Assembly: GCF_002237555.1 (NCBI RefSeq)
Contig: NZ_CP022540.1
Span: forward strand, 186,001 to 250,000
DNA from: Antarctobacter heliothermus
GTDB lineage: Bacteria; Pseudomonadota; Alphaproteobacteria; Rhodobacterales; Rhodobacteraceae
DNA: 64,000 nucleotides
Direction: 5' to 3'
The notes beneath the pieces are model-generated. The model searched no databases and was not told the origin of the DNA. It was given only the letters and a program-made list of their open reading frames with translations. This document shows, one piece after another, positions 18,634 to 26,975 of this stretch (position 1 is its first letter; the number at the start of each line of letters is the position of its first letter). The translations under genes and the position numbers were made by a program.

Positions 18634-19522
18634 CCGGCAAACGATAGTCGACCAACACGCCAACAGGAAGCGGATGCCGCGACAACACCACACGCCGCGA
18701 AGCAACCCGCCCGTCCAGCCGGGCAGAGGCGCGGGCCAGAAACCACTCTGATCCGATAGAAATCCGCGTGTCATCAAGTTCGGCAGCAACGGCGGGGGAC
18801 AGCTCCAGCAGGAAATCTTGCACCGACGTGAACGGCGCGCGAGTGCGGCGCGCCACAAGACGCTGCGCCCGTTCGGCCGTCATGCCGGGCAGCCAGACAG
18901 CCAGCACTTCAGGCGTGGCGGTATTGACGTTCAACCGGGTGTCGCTGGGCAGCGCCGCGATCAATGGCTCCAGCCGGTCGAACTGTGCCCGCGACAGGCC
19001 CGGCATCCCCAGCAGTTGGCGGGTGTCCAGCAGCGGCCCGCCACGCGGCCGGGTGGCAGGGTCCAAACCCGAATAGGCATCAACATTCAGAGGCCCGCCC
19101 GGAGATAGAAACCCTGCGATTTGTGTGCCCAGTTCTGGCGGCATGCCCAGTCCGGCCAGCAGACGGGCAAACCCCTCTTGCGCGCCAAGGTCATCCGGGA
19201 TCGCCAGCCAGTTCACGTTAAAACGCCCTTGCAAATCCTCGATAGTCCCGGTGACGGCACCGCGGTCCAGATCGACGGCGACAATCGGCTGCGCCCAGCC
19301 TTCGGTCGTCGTGTCCGGTCCCCCGGCGGGGTCCGCCTCAAGCACGGTTATCGCCAAGGCCTCGAACGCGTCCAGATAGGCGTCGATCTGCGCCGCGCCT
19401 TGCCATGCGGCCTGCCGCTGAACGCTCATTTCGGCGCGGATCAGCAGCACCGCCGCCGCCGCCGCCAGCGCCCCCACCAGAACCAGTGCATTGACCAGAA
19501 TAAAGCCGCGTTGCGCCCTCAT
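18626..19522 (-). CDS. gspK: Type II secretion minor pseudopilin GspK
   Basis: A 298-residue tip pseudopilin. The prepilin leader MRAQRG is cut before FILVNALVLVGALAAAAAVLL. The usual Glu at position 5 of the mature protein is absent, as is common in GspK. The large globular domain holds the family blocks LQGRFNVNWLAIP, YSGLDPATRPRGGPL and LNVNTATPEVLAVWLPGMT (helix-hairpin-helix-like). The length is typical. It overlaps gspJ by 4 bp upstream and gspL by 8 bp downstream. Confidence 0.94.
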   Translation of the reverse strand: MRAQRGFILVNALVLVGALAAAAAVLLIRAEMSVQRQAAWQGAAQIDAYLDAFEALAITVLEADPAGGPDTTTEGWAQPIVAVDLDRGAVTGTIEDLQGRFNVNWLAIPDDLGAQEGFARLLAGLGMPPELGTQIAGFLSPGGPLNVDAYSGLDPATRPRGGPLLDTRQLLGMPGLSRAQFDRLEPLIAALPSDTRLNVNTATPEVLAVWLPGMTAERAQRLVARRTRAPFTSVQDFLLELSPAVAAELDDTRISIGSEWFLARASARLDGRVASRRVVLSRHPLPVGVLVDYRLPDD

Positions 19523-20172
19523 TGCAGTACCTCGATGAGGCGGATGTCTCCCAGCCCGTCGATCACCAGAGTGATCTCGATCGCGGCGGGCAGCGTGTCG
19601 GAATAGGTGTTGGCGACCAATGCAAAGGCGGTGTCACCGTCCGCAGCGCCGGGCGGCGGGGCATTGACGAACAGGTCTGCGCCGGTCCCCTCAATCCAGC
19701 CGTATCCCGTCCAGTAGCTACGCAGGCGCAGAGCCTGAACCCCGTCCAGCAAGTCCCGCGCAGGGGTGCGTAGACTGTCTCGAGCCGGGGTTGTGACCGG
19801 CCAGTAGCGGCGCGACAGAACGCCAGCCTCACGGTCCAGCCGCCATTCCGCGCGTTGGAACGGCGCATCGGCCCCGGCTGGTGCGGCAATGGTCAGCCCA
19901 ATCTGCCCCTCCGACGCGCCCTGATACAGCGCCGATTGCGGCGGGCTGGCAGGCGGAAAAAACAGCAACGGCGCAACATGGTCCAAATCGGACCGGAGCA
20001 GCGCAAGCGTCACCCCAAGGCTTTGATCCCGGTCATCGCGGGCGGTCAGAACATCCCGGCTGCGGATCGTCCCGCTGAGGGTCTGCACCCCCATCACGGC
20101 AACCAGCGCAAACAGCGCCATCGCAACGACCAGTTCGATCAGCGAAAGCCCCCTGTCGCCCCGCACCATCAT
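19519..20172 (-). CDS. gspJ: Type II secretion minor pseudopilin GspJ
   Basis: A 217-residue minor pseudopilin of the T2SS tip complex. The leader MMVRGDRG is followed by LSLIELVVAMALFALVAVMG, with the conserved Glu at mature position 5. Family signs include TARDDRDQSLGVTLALLRSDLDHVAP and PAAIEITLVIDGLGDI near the C-terminus. Four-base overlaps with gspI and gspK show an operon with coupled translation. Confidence 0.93.
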   Translation of the reverse strand: MMVRGDRGLSLIELVVAMALFALVAVMGVQTLSGTIRSRDVLTARDDRDQSLGVTLALLRSDLDHVAPLLFFPPASPPQSALYQGASEGQIGLTIAAPAGADAPFQRAEWRLDREAGVLSRRYWPVTTPARDSLRTPARDLLDGVQALRLRSYWTGYGWIEGTGADLFVNAPPPGAADGDTAFALVANTYSDTLPAAIEITLVIDGLGDIRLIEVLQ

Positions 20173-20543
20173 GGCACCCGCGTCGGAGGCAGCACGGTCA
20201 CCAGCGTCGCGCCCGGACCACCACGGGAGGTCACGCTGACATCGGCGCGGGTCAATCCGGCGGCAGTGGTCCGCAGGCGCGTATCAATGTCAAAGCTGTA
20301 GGGACCAAGAGTGACCGTCGCGGGCAGCGGGCCGCTGTCGGGCAGGCGCAGTTCCTCGGCCCGGTTCTCTGCGGCCAGTTGCGCCAACAGACGCGGCGTT
20401 GCCCCGCCCAGCGTGGTGCGCGCCTGACCGATGGCGTTCAGTGTCGCCAGTGTACCCAGCGACAAGATGGCAATGGCGATCACCAGTTCCAGCAGGGTCA
20501 GCCCTCTGGGGAGATCGGGCGAAGGGGTCACTGGGCGCTGCAT
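20169..20543 (-). CDS. gspI: Type II secretion minor pseudopilin GspI
   Basis: A 124-residue minor pseudopilin. The leader ends at LPRG, followed by LTLLELVIAIAILSLGTLAT with Glu at mature position 5. ATG 20543 is preferred because GGAG lies 9 bases before it; a GTG at 20558 would add five residues. Either start lies inside the end of gspH, and the downstream end overlaps gspJ by 4 bp. Confidence 0.9.
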   Translation of the reverse strand: MQRPVTPSPDLPRGLTLLELVIAIAILSLGTLATLNAIGQARTTLGGATPRLLAQLAAENRAEELRLPDSGPLPATVTLGPYSFDIDTRLRTTAAGLTRADVSVTSRGGPGATLVTVLPPTRVP

Positions 20544-20989
20544 GTCAACTTGCTCCACCCATCAGAGGCACACCGCCATGCCGCGCCGCGTCTGCTGCTG
20601 AAGACCAGCGCGAAGGCGGTGCTGGTGCCGTCAGACCGGAACACGATGTCCGGCGTGCCGGGGTCCGGTAGCGGGCCTGACGCCGAAAACTGCGCCTGCC
20701 CACTCCAATCATAGAGCCGCGCGCCGGTGTTCCAGCCGTTCTCGCCCTTGCGGGTCAGGGCCAACGCATCTGGTGTGACGGACAGACCGCGTTGCTCTCG
20801 TCCTAGGATAGCCAACGCCCAGTTCTGGTCATGCGCACGGCGAAACCGCTCCGCATCGCGCGCGGCGGGTGACACGGCAGACCCGGTGGCCAGCCCAGCC
20901 CCCACCGCCAACACAGCCAGTACGGCGACCGAAACCATCAGCTCCAGCAGGCTGAAGCCCGCGTCACGCGGCGCTACCCCTGCGTCCAC
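20528..20989 (-). CDS. gspH: Type II secretion minor pseudopilin GspH
   Basis: A 153-residue minor pseudopilin. The leader MDAGVAPRDAG is followed by FSLLELMVSVAVLAVLAVGA with Glu5. A GspH-like C-terminal domain shows RRGLSVTPDALAL-type strands and ends WRCASDGWSKLTCSAQ. It starts inside the end of gspG (16-bp overlap), and its end overlaps gspI. All neighbours are T2SS genes in the usual G-H-I-J-K order. Confidence 0.9.
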   Translation of the reverse strand: MDAGVAPRDAGFSLLELMVSVAVLAVLAVGAGLATGSAVSPAARDAERFRRAHDQNWALAILGREQRGLSVTPDALALTRKGENGWNTGARLYDWSGQAQFSASGPLPDPGTPDIVFRSDGTSTAFALVFSSRRGAAWRCASDGWSKLTCSAQ

Positions 20990-21429
20990 GACCCGATGTC
21001 CGCATCCGCCCCGGTGCCGCCGGGCACCCCGTCCGCGCCATAGGTAAACACGTCAAAATCGCCGTGAACCCCCGGTTGCAGATATTGATAGGGCCGCCCC
21101 CACGGATCCTGCGGCACCCGGTCCATATAGCCACCCGACGCCCAGTTCTGCGGTACGGGTTCGGTGCTGGGACGGGTCACCAGCGCCTCTAGCCCCTGAT
21201 CGGTGGTGGGATACCGAAAATTGTCCAGTCGGTAGAGATTGATGGCCGCCTGCACCGCTGCAATGTCCGATTGCGCTCGGGCGGCGCGAGCCTGATCCGG
21301 GCGGTCGATGACGCGCGGCACGATGACCAGCGCAAGGATCGACAGGATCACCACGACCACCATCAGTTCGAGCAACGAAAAGCCGGCGTCGGCGGCACGG
21401 CGCGGCGCGGCTTGTTTTGTTTGTGACAT
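20974..21429 (-). CDS. gspG: Type II secretion major pseudopilin GspG
   Basis: Major subunit of the pseudopilus, 151 residues. The leader ends ADAG before FSLLELMVVVVILSILALVI (Glu5 present). The conserved core YPTTDQGLEALVTRP, the loop DPWGRPYQYLQPG and the acidic calcium-binding end (YGADG...GGTGADADIGSW) identify GspG clearly. It is the first gene of the seven-gene minus-strand run and lies 101 bp from the divergent peptidase that processes it. Confidence 0.97.
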   Translation of the reverse strand: MSQTKQAAPRRAADAGFSLLELMVVVVILSILALVIVPRVIDRPDQARAARAQSDIAAVQAAINLYRLDNFRYPTTDQGLEALVTRPSTEPVPQNWASGGYMDRVPQDPWGRPYQYLQPGVHGDFDVFTYGADGVPGGTGADADIGSWTQG

Positions 21430-21530
21430 ATGCTCCCCGGGGGCTCTTGACGTTTTGCGACGATCCTAGACAAGAACCCACAGGCAGACAATTGCCGCCT
21501 GACAATGAGTTGGCGGCTCAAAGGAGGCCC

Positions 21531-22265
21531 ATGACAGCCTTGCCGACGCTCTTGCTGTTGCTTCTTGCCCCGGCGATCGGATCGTTTCTGGCTGTGCTGG
21601 TCGACCGACTGCCGCGCGGCGAGGACGTGGTGGCGCGGCCCTCGCACTGCCGGAGTTGTGGCGCGCGACTGGGGTGGCGCGAACTGGTGCCGCTGCTGTC
21701 CTATCCTATTCAACGGGGGCGTTGCCGCCATTGCGGCACAGCATTTCCCGGCTGGCTCTGGCTGATGGAAGTCGCAGCTCTGGGGCTGGCGGTATTGGCA
21801 CTGTTGCGCGGCGGGTCCGATTGGCAGGTCTGGTGTTCTGCCGGTTTGTTGTGGCTGCTGCTGGCACTGGCAGTCTGCGATCTGATCTGGTTCCGCCTAC
21901 CCGATGCGCTGACCGCCGCGCTGGCAGCGTTGTGCCTTGGCGCAGCACTGGCGCAGGGCGTGTTCGTTCAGGCGCTGGCGGGTGGCCTATTGGGAATGGG
22001 CAGTTTTTTGGCCCTTCGCCTTGGCTACAAGGCATTGCGCAGGCGCGAGGGGCTGGGTCTGGGGGATGTGAAGTTGATGGCCGGCCTTGGTGCCCTGACC
22101 GGCCCGTTTGATCTGCCCTTGCTGGTTCTGGTCGCGGCCGTGGGGGCGCTATGCGTCACCTTTGCCCTCCACCGGACTCTGAAAGGCGACCTTGCTCTGC
22201 CGTTTGGCTCGGCCCTGTCTGGTGCGGGTGCGCTGCTCTGGCTGTTTGAAAAAACCTTGCTGTGA
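21531..22265 (+). CDS. gspO: Prepilin leader peptidase / N-methyltransferase GspO (PilD-type)
   Basis: Inner-membrane aspartate protease that cleaves the leader peptides of GspG-K and methylates the new N-terminus. The 244 residues show the CRSC...CRHC zinc tetrad (about residues 40-69), which is linked to the methylase half, and the two catalytic Asp motifs: D in DLIWFRLPDALT and GLGDVKLM. Seven or eight hydrophobic segments follow. AAGGAGG lies before the ATG at 21531. It is divergent from gspG, so the two probably share one regulatory region of about 100 bp. Confidence 0.95.
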   Translation: MTALPTLLLLLLAPAIGSFLAVLVDRLPRGEDVVARPSHCRSCGARLGWRELVPLLSYPIQRGRCRHCGTAFPGWLWLMEVAALGLAVLALLRGGSDWQVWCSAGLLWLLLALAVCDLIWFRLPDALTAALAALCLGAALAQGVFVQALAGGLLGMGSFLALRLGYKALRRREGLGLGDVKLMAGLGALTGPFDLPLLVLVAAVGALCVTFALHRTLKGDLALPFGSALSGAGALLWLFEKTLL

Positions 22266-22356
22266 ATGCACTACCCCCTCGCGCATCGTGTCAGGATCGC
22301 TAGGATCGCCCCGCGTTGCCCTGCACCCCGCCCGTGAAGAACCGGAGCCATCCACC

Positions 22357-23928
22357 ATGACGTCCCTGTTTCGACCCTTTGCCACCCTTTTGCTGGCCTC
22401 GGCCACCGCTTTTGCCCCGCTGCCGCTAATCGCGCAGGACGTGGCCGACCCGCCCGCCGAAACGCTGGACGTGCCGGAAATGGCCGCGATCGAACGCGCT
22501 TGGGCAGCCGGGGATTTTGTCACAGTGCGGCAGGGCCTCAAGGCACTGGCCGAAGATCCTGGCACGGCACTGGCGCAGTACCGGTATGGCCGCGTGCTGA
22601 TCGAGGGGCGCGGAGGCCCGCGCGACCCTGCGGGCGCGGCGCTCTGGCTGGACAAAGCCGTGCAACAGAACCACGTCGAGGCCGCCACGCTGCTGGCCCG
22701 GATCTATCTCAGCGATGTAGCGGGCGGGCCAGGGCGCGATGCAGCCAAGGCCGCCGATCTGTTAACCCGCGCCGCCACCCGCGGCGATGCCAGCGCGCAA
22801 TATCTGCTGGGTCTGCTGTATCAAAACGGCCAGGGCGTCGCACGGGATCAGGACGCGGCGTTCAACTGGCTGCTGGCCGCTGCGGAACAGCGTCACGCCA
22901 TGGCCCAATTCTCGCTAGCCGCGGTTCAGTTCGAAAACAACGATCAAGTCGAGGGACTGCGCTGGTTGCGCGCCGCCGCCGGTGAAGGCCTGACAGAGGC
23001 GCAAATCCAGCTTGCCTTGTTGCTGGACAATCCCGACAGCGGTGCCACCAACCGGGTCGAGGCGCTGGACTGGTTCCGCCGCGCGGCAGAAACCGGGCAT
23101 GTCATGGCCCAGCGAATGCTTGGCACACGCTATCTGCAAGGCGACGGCGTGCCTGCCGACCCGCAAGAGGCGCTCCGCTGGTTGACGCTGGCTGCAAAGG
23201 CCGGCGACGCGGGAGCGATGAGCAACCTTGGCTACGCCTTTGCCCGAGGCGAAGGCGTGCCGCAGGATCTGGAACAGGCGGCGGGCTGGTACGGCATGGG
23301 GGCCGAACACGGATTGGGGCGCGCCATGGTCGCGCTGGCGCGGCAGATGGAGATTGGCTCTGGCGTGCCCGAGGATTTCGACACCGCGCTGTCGTGGTAC
23401 ACTCGTGCGCTGGAAACCCCGGACGCCCGCCTTGCGCGTATAGAACTGGGGCGGTTAGCGGCCGAAGGGCGTCTTGACGGACGGGCAGCGCCGCAGCGTG
23501 CGGTGCCTTGGGTTCTGGCGGCAGCAAAGGCGGGTCGCGACGGTGCAATTGACTGGCTGGACGCGCAGGCGAAGGCCGGAAATATCCCGGCGCAGTCGGC
23601 CCTGGCACGGCACTGGTTCGACACTGATATGGCACGTCACCAAGAGGCGCTGACGCTGATGCGCGCGGCGGCGGATGCTGGCGACGGCCCCGCCCAGTTC
23701 ACCCTCGCCGGAATCCTTGCGCGCGGCGACCATGACGGCACGCCGGACTATGTCGAGGCGCACAAATGGTACAACATCGCGGCTACCTTCGGGCATCCCG
23801 ACGCGCCGGAAAAACGCGAGGTACTAGGCGCATTGATGACGCCTGATCAGATCGCCACAGCGCAGGCTGCCGCGCGTACATGGTTTGAAACCGACGCCCT
23901 GCGCGTGCCAGCCCCAGAGGGCAACTGA
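22357..23928 (+). CDS. Exported Sel1-repeat protein (long)
   Basis: A 523-residue protein with a signal peptide (TLLLASATAFAPLPLIAQ). Roughly twelve Sel1-like repeats of 36 residues follow, with the pattern A..LG..Y..G.GV..D...A..W...AA..G (for example YLLGLLYQNGQGVARDQDAAF and LGTRYLQGDGVPADPQEALRW, quoted as core phrases). Sel1 arrays are solenoids that mediate protein contacts, often in envelope stress or secretion. The last repeat region (EAHKWYNIAATFGHPDA) is the common Sel1 C-terminal cap. The second Sel1 gene begins 2 bp after its stop, so the two form an operon. Confidence 0.88.
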   Translation: MTSLFRPFATLLLASATAFAPLPLIAQDVADPPAETLDVPEMAAIERAWAAGDFVTVRQGLKALAEDPGTALAQYRYGRVLIEGRGGPRDPAGAALWLDKAVQQNHVEAATLLARIYLSDVAGGPGRDAAKAADLLTRAATRGDASAQYLLGLLYQNGQGVARDQDAAFNWLLAAAEQRHAMAQFSLAAVQFENNDQVEGLRWLRAAAGEGLTEAQIQLALLLDNPDSGATNRVEALDWFRRAAETGHVMAQRMLGTRYLQGDGVPADPQEALRWLTLAAKAGDAGAMSNLGYAFARGEGVPQDLEQAAGWYGMGAEHGLGRAMVALARQMEIGSGVPEDFDTALSWYTRALETPDARLARIELGRLAAEGRLDGRAAPQRAVPWVLAAAKAGRDGAIDWLDAQAKAGNIPAQSALARHWFDTDMARHQEALTLMRAAADAGDGPAQFTLAGILARGDHDGTPDYVEAHKWYNIAATFGHPDAPEKREVLGALMTPDQIATAQAAARTWFETDALRVPAPEGN

Positions 23929-23930
23929 CC

Positions 23931-25118
23931 ATGCGCGGCCTGCTTTGCCCCCTTGCCGTCGTGATTGCGTTTGCGACCGCGCCTGTGCTGGCGCAGGGCG
24001 ACTTGCTTGCCGCCGCCGAGGCAGGCGATCCGGCTGCGCAATTGGCCATCGCCGAAAGATTTGAAAACGGCGATGGCGTAGTGCAGAATTATGCCCGGGC
24101 CGCACAATGGTATGACCGCGCCGCAGAGACCGGTAACCGAGAGGCCGCCAACCGGCTGGGACGGTTGTATCACGCCGGTCTGGGTGTACCGCGCGACCTG
24201 CCGCGCGCCATCGCCCTGTTGGAACGCGCAGCGGAAAGCGGCAAAGCGGGCCACCTGTATGACTTGGCGTTGGTGATCGAGGCCGCGCAAACGGACGAGG
24301 CGGCGCTGACCCGCGCGGCCACTCTTTACCGTCGCGCGGCAGAGGCCGGGCATCTCGATGCGGCGGTCAGCCTTGGCGTTCTGTTGCAGAATGGCAAAGG
24401 CGTGGCACAAGATTTTGCCGAGGCTGCCGCGCTGTATCAGAGGGCCGCTGACACTGGACATGCTCGGGCGCTCAACAACCTTGGCTTGCTCTTTGTGCGC
24501 GGCGATGGAGTGCCTCAGAATTATGAGCGCGCCGCAAAGTTGTTCAAGGCGGCGGCGGACAAGGGTCTACCCGAGGCCTTGACCAATCTGGGTGTGCTCT
24601 ACGAAAACGGCTTTGGCGTTCCGCAAAGCGATGACCTGGCCGCGGCCTATTACCGCCAAGGTGGACAGGGCGTTGCGGATCCGCAACAAACCGATCACCT
24701 GATTTACGATGTCCGACTTACGCCGCCGCCAACCGACGAAGCCGCGTTGAAGGATCTGGAAAAAGCCGCCCGCGCGGGCGACCCGGTGGCCGAGTTTCAG
24801 GTGGCCTATCTAGTGCTTGAGGACGATCTGCGTGATCCGCGCCGCGATATCCGCGCGGCACTGATGATGCACCGCGCCGCCGAAGCGGGGCACGCGCCTG
24901 CAATGGCCAATCTTTCGCTATTGTACTTTCGCGGCCTTGGCGTGCCACAGGACTTTGTCCTTGGCCAGATGTGGCTTGTGCTGGCCGGAACCAGCGGTTT
25001 TGACGGCGCCGCCGGATTGAGCGCCCATTGGAGCGGGAAGATGACCGCAGACCAGATCAATGACGCGCAAGCACGCGCCGAAAAGAAATGGGCCGAATGG
25101 CAAAACGAAAGCCCTTAA
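23931..25118 (+). CDS. Exported Sel1-repeat protein (short)
   Basis: A 395-residue protein with a signal peptide (LCPLAVVIAFATAPVLAQG). At least eight Sel1 repeats follow (ERFENGDGVVQNYARAAQWY, LGVLLQNGKGVAQDFAEAA, LGLLFVRGDGVPQNYERAA). There is a repeat-poor stretch near residues 250-285, then a last repeat with the cap FVLGQMWLVLAG. It lies 2 bp after the longer Sel1 gene, so they are co-expressed. The partner protein is unknown; the position beside the T2SS and the fibre-like protein suggests an envelope scaffold role (inference). Confidence 0.88.
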   Translation: MRGLLCPLAVVIAFATAPVLAQGDLLAAAEAGDPAAQLAIAERFENGDGVVQNYARAAQWYDRAAETGNREAANRLGRLYHAGLGVPRDLPRAIALLERAAESGKAGHLYDLALVIEAAQTDEAALTRAATLYRRAAEAGHLDAAVSLGVLLQNGKGVAQDFAEAAALYQRAADTGHARALNNLGLLFVRGDGVPQNYERAAKLFKAAADKGLPEALTNLGVLYENGFGVPQSDDLAAAYYRQGGQGVADPQQTDHLIYDVRLTPPPTDEAALKDLEKAARAGDPVAEFQVAYLVLEDDLRDPRRDIRAALMMHRAAEAGHAPAMANLSLLYFRGLGVPQDFVLGQMWLVLAGTSGFDGAAGLSAHWSGKMTADQINDAQARAEKKWAEWQNESP

Positions 25119-25240
25119 ATACACCCCAAACGCGTATCAAACTTGACCATGCGGAATCTTTCAGGGCATTGTGGAACCGAATAAGAGCAAACTGTTACAG
25201 TCGTGTTGAAATTGATTTACCCCGATACAAGGGAACCATA

Positions 25241-25663
25241 ATGCGCAATGGCACTTCTCTTCGCGTCCTTGTGACCGCCGTTTTCACTCTGTCAGCGTGC
25301 ATGGCTCAGGCCGCAGACCCTGTGGCGCAGCACAATTCCACCGCTTTTTGGTTTGTGAACTGGTTCGGCCTGTCCAATGCCGAGCTTGACGTGGTGGCGC
25401 CCAATGGCGAGATGACAACGGTCTTCGCGGCCTCGGGAACGCCGGTCTTCGAACTGGATCGCGGTCAGGCAACAGACGGCGTATACAATTATGAATTGAC
25501 GGCCGCGACCGAAGAGCGTGTCAAGATCGTCAACCCACAAAACAACGGGCGCGGTGACGCCGCCTCGGACACTGCGGCGAAATCCTTTTACCTGACCGGA
25601 CGATTCGTCGTTTCCCGTGGCGTCATAACGACACCTGACGAGATGACCGAAGAAGAAAATTGA
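25241..25663 (+). CDS. Small exported protein of unknown function
   Basis: A 140-residue protein I do not recognise. The ATG follows AAGGGAACC. A signal peptide is plain (VLVTAVFTLSACMAQA); a Cys at residue 20 sits near its end, but the context does not match a good lipobox. The mature part has Ig-like beta content (AELDVVAPNGEMTTVFAA; VFELDRGQATDGVYNYEL) and an acidic tail, MTEEEN. It sits 37 bp before the fibre-like gene and has the same orientation, so it could be a carrier or cap for that protein (inference). Confidence 0.7.
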   Translation: MRNGTSLRVLVTAVFTLSACMAQAADPVAQHNSTAFWFVNWFGLSNAELDVVAPNGEMTTVFAASGTPVFELDRGQATDGVYNYELTAATEERVKIVNPQNNGRGDAASDTAAKSFYLTGRFVVSRGVITTPDEMTEEEN

Positions 25664-25700
25664 TTCGATAAACGAACAAACGCGCGCGAGGAAAGACACC

Positions 25701-26867
25701 ATGGCCAACAAAACGAAATCGACGCGGAAGATTGCCGCGGCAGGCCTAGGTGCCTGGGTGGCGCTGTCCAGCAGCGCCTCTGCCGACGTTCAACACCTTG
25801 ATGATGTCATCATCACGTTCAGCCTGTGCGTCGGCAACGACTGCAACAACGGCGAAAGCTTTGGTTTTGACACGCTGCGGCTCAAGGAAAACAACCTGCG
25901 GGTACACTTTGACGACACGTCAACGTCCGCGAGCTTTCCCAAGAACGACTGGCGTCTGGTTGCCAACGATACCAGCAATGGCGGCGCCAGCTATTTTGCG
26001 ATCGAGGATTCGACCGCCGGTCGCATTCCCTTCCGGGTCGAGGCTGGTGCACCGGTCAACTCCCTGTACGTCGAGGCTGACGGTGACGTCGGCATCAAGA
26101 CAGCCAACCCAGTTGTAGATATCCACGTCGTCGAGGGGAATACACCCACCCTACGTCTTGAGCAGGACGGCAGCGACGGTTTCACCGCGCAGACCTATGA
26201 CATCGCCGCAAACGAGTCGAACTTTTTCATCCGTGACGTGACCAACGGCAGCAAGCTGTTCTTCCGTGCCAAGCCTGGCGCCCCTGGGGACAGCCTTTAC
26301 ATCGATTCAACCGGTGAGGTTGGTCTCGGGACTAGCAGTCCGACTGCCGCGCTGCATGTTCGCCGCACCGACGGAACAGCGGCTCTTTTGATTGACGAAG
26401 TGAGCAGTACTCCCGTTCTTCGTGCGCTTATGACCCTGCAAAACAACGGTGACGTTCTGTTCCGCTTGGACAACACCGATTCCCCCGACCACTGGGATTT
26501 CGCAACTGCCAAGGGCCTGAGCGCGCTCGCAATCAACGCCAATGGCGGTGCGTCCGAGTTCCTGCTCAACAGCAGCGGCAACCTGACCCTGCTTGGTACA
26601 ATTACCACGTCGGGCAGCTGTGCGACCCCTTGCGACGCGGTCTTTGCGGATGACTACAACATCTTGCCGATCTCGGCGCGCGCCGAAATGATGTATGACC
26701 TTGGATATCTGCCCAACGTCGGTCCGACCGTCGAAAAGGGACAGTATGACCTGACCCAGAAGGTGCTGGGTATGCTGAACGAACTAGAGCATGCGCATAT
26801 CTACATTTCGCAGCTGAACGAGCGTATCGCCGTTCTGGAAACTGCGCTGACCGACAAAGCCGACTGA
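25701..26867 (+). CDS. Exported tail-fibre-like beta-repeat protein
   Basis: A 388-residue protein with a signal peptide (AAAGLGAWVALSSSASA). The body carries repeats like those in phage tail fibres and bacterial fibre shafts: LYVEADGDVGIKTANPVVDIHV, LYIDSTGEVGLGTSSPTAALHV (quoted as short phrases) and RFRVEAGAP/FFRAKPGAP. The last 60 residues (MYDLGYLPNVGPT, then VLGMLNELEHAHIYISQLNERI) look like a short coiled coil, suggesting a trimer. It is probably a surface or secreted fibre. GAGGAAAGAC precedes the ATG, and a terminator follows the gene. Confidence 0.78.
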   Translation: MANKTKSTRKIAAAGLGAWVALSSSASADVQHLDDVIITFSLCVGNDCNNGESFGFDTLRLKENNLRVHFDDTSTSASFPKNDWRLVANDTSNGGASYFAIEDSTAGRIPFRVEAGAPVNSLYVEADGDVGIKTANPVVDIHVVEGNTPTLRLEQDGSDGFTAQTYDIAANESNFFIRDVTNGSKLFFRAKPGAPGDSLYIDSTGEVGLGTSSPTAALHVRRTDGTAALLIDEVSSTPVLRALMTLQNNGDVLFRLDNTDSPDHWDFATAKGLSALAINANGGASEFLLNSSGNLTLLGTITTSGSCATPCDAVFADDYNILPISARAEMMYDLGYLPNVGPTVEKGQYDLTQKVLGMLNELEHAHIYISQLNERIAVLETALTDKAD

Positions 26868-26904
26868 TCCAGCACATGATCACGCTGCGGCGTAGCTGAT
26901 CCAC

Positions 26905-26936
26905 GCCCCGCTTGCAGACCGCAAGCGGGGCGTTTT
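26905..26936 (+). terminator. Rho-independent terminator
   Basis: An 11-bp perfect stem, GCCCCGCTTGC paired with GCAAGCGGGGC, has a 5-base loop (AGACC) and is followed by GTTTT. It lies 38 bp after the fibre-like gene and should end the transcript that begins at the Sel1 genes. Confidence 0.9.
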
Positions 26937-26975
26937 ACATTCAAGACGAGCTTGGCCCATTAGGCTGTGGCGATC

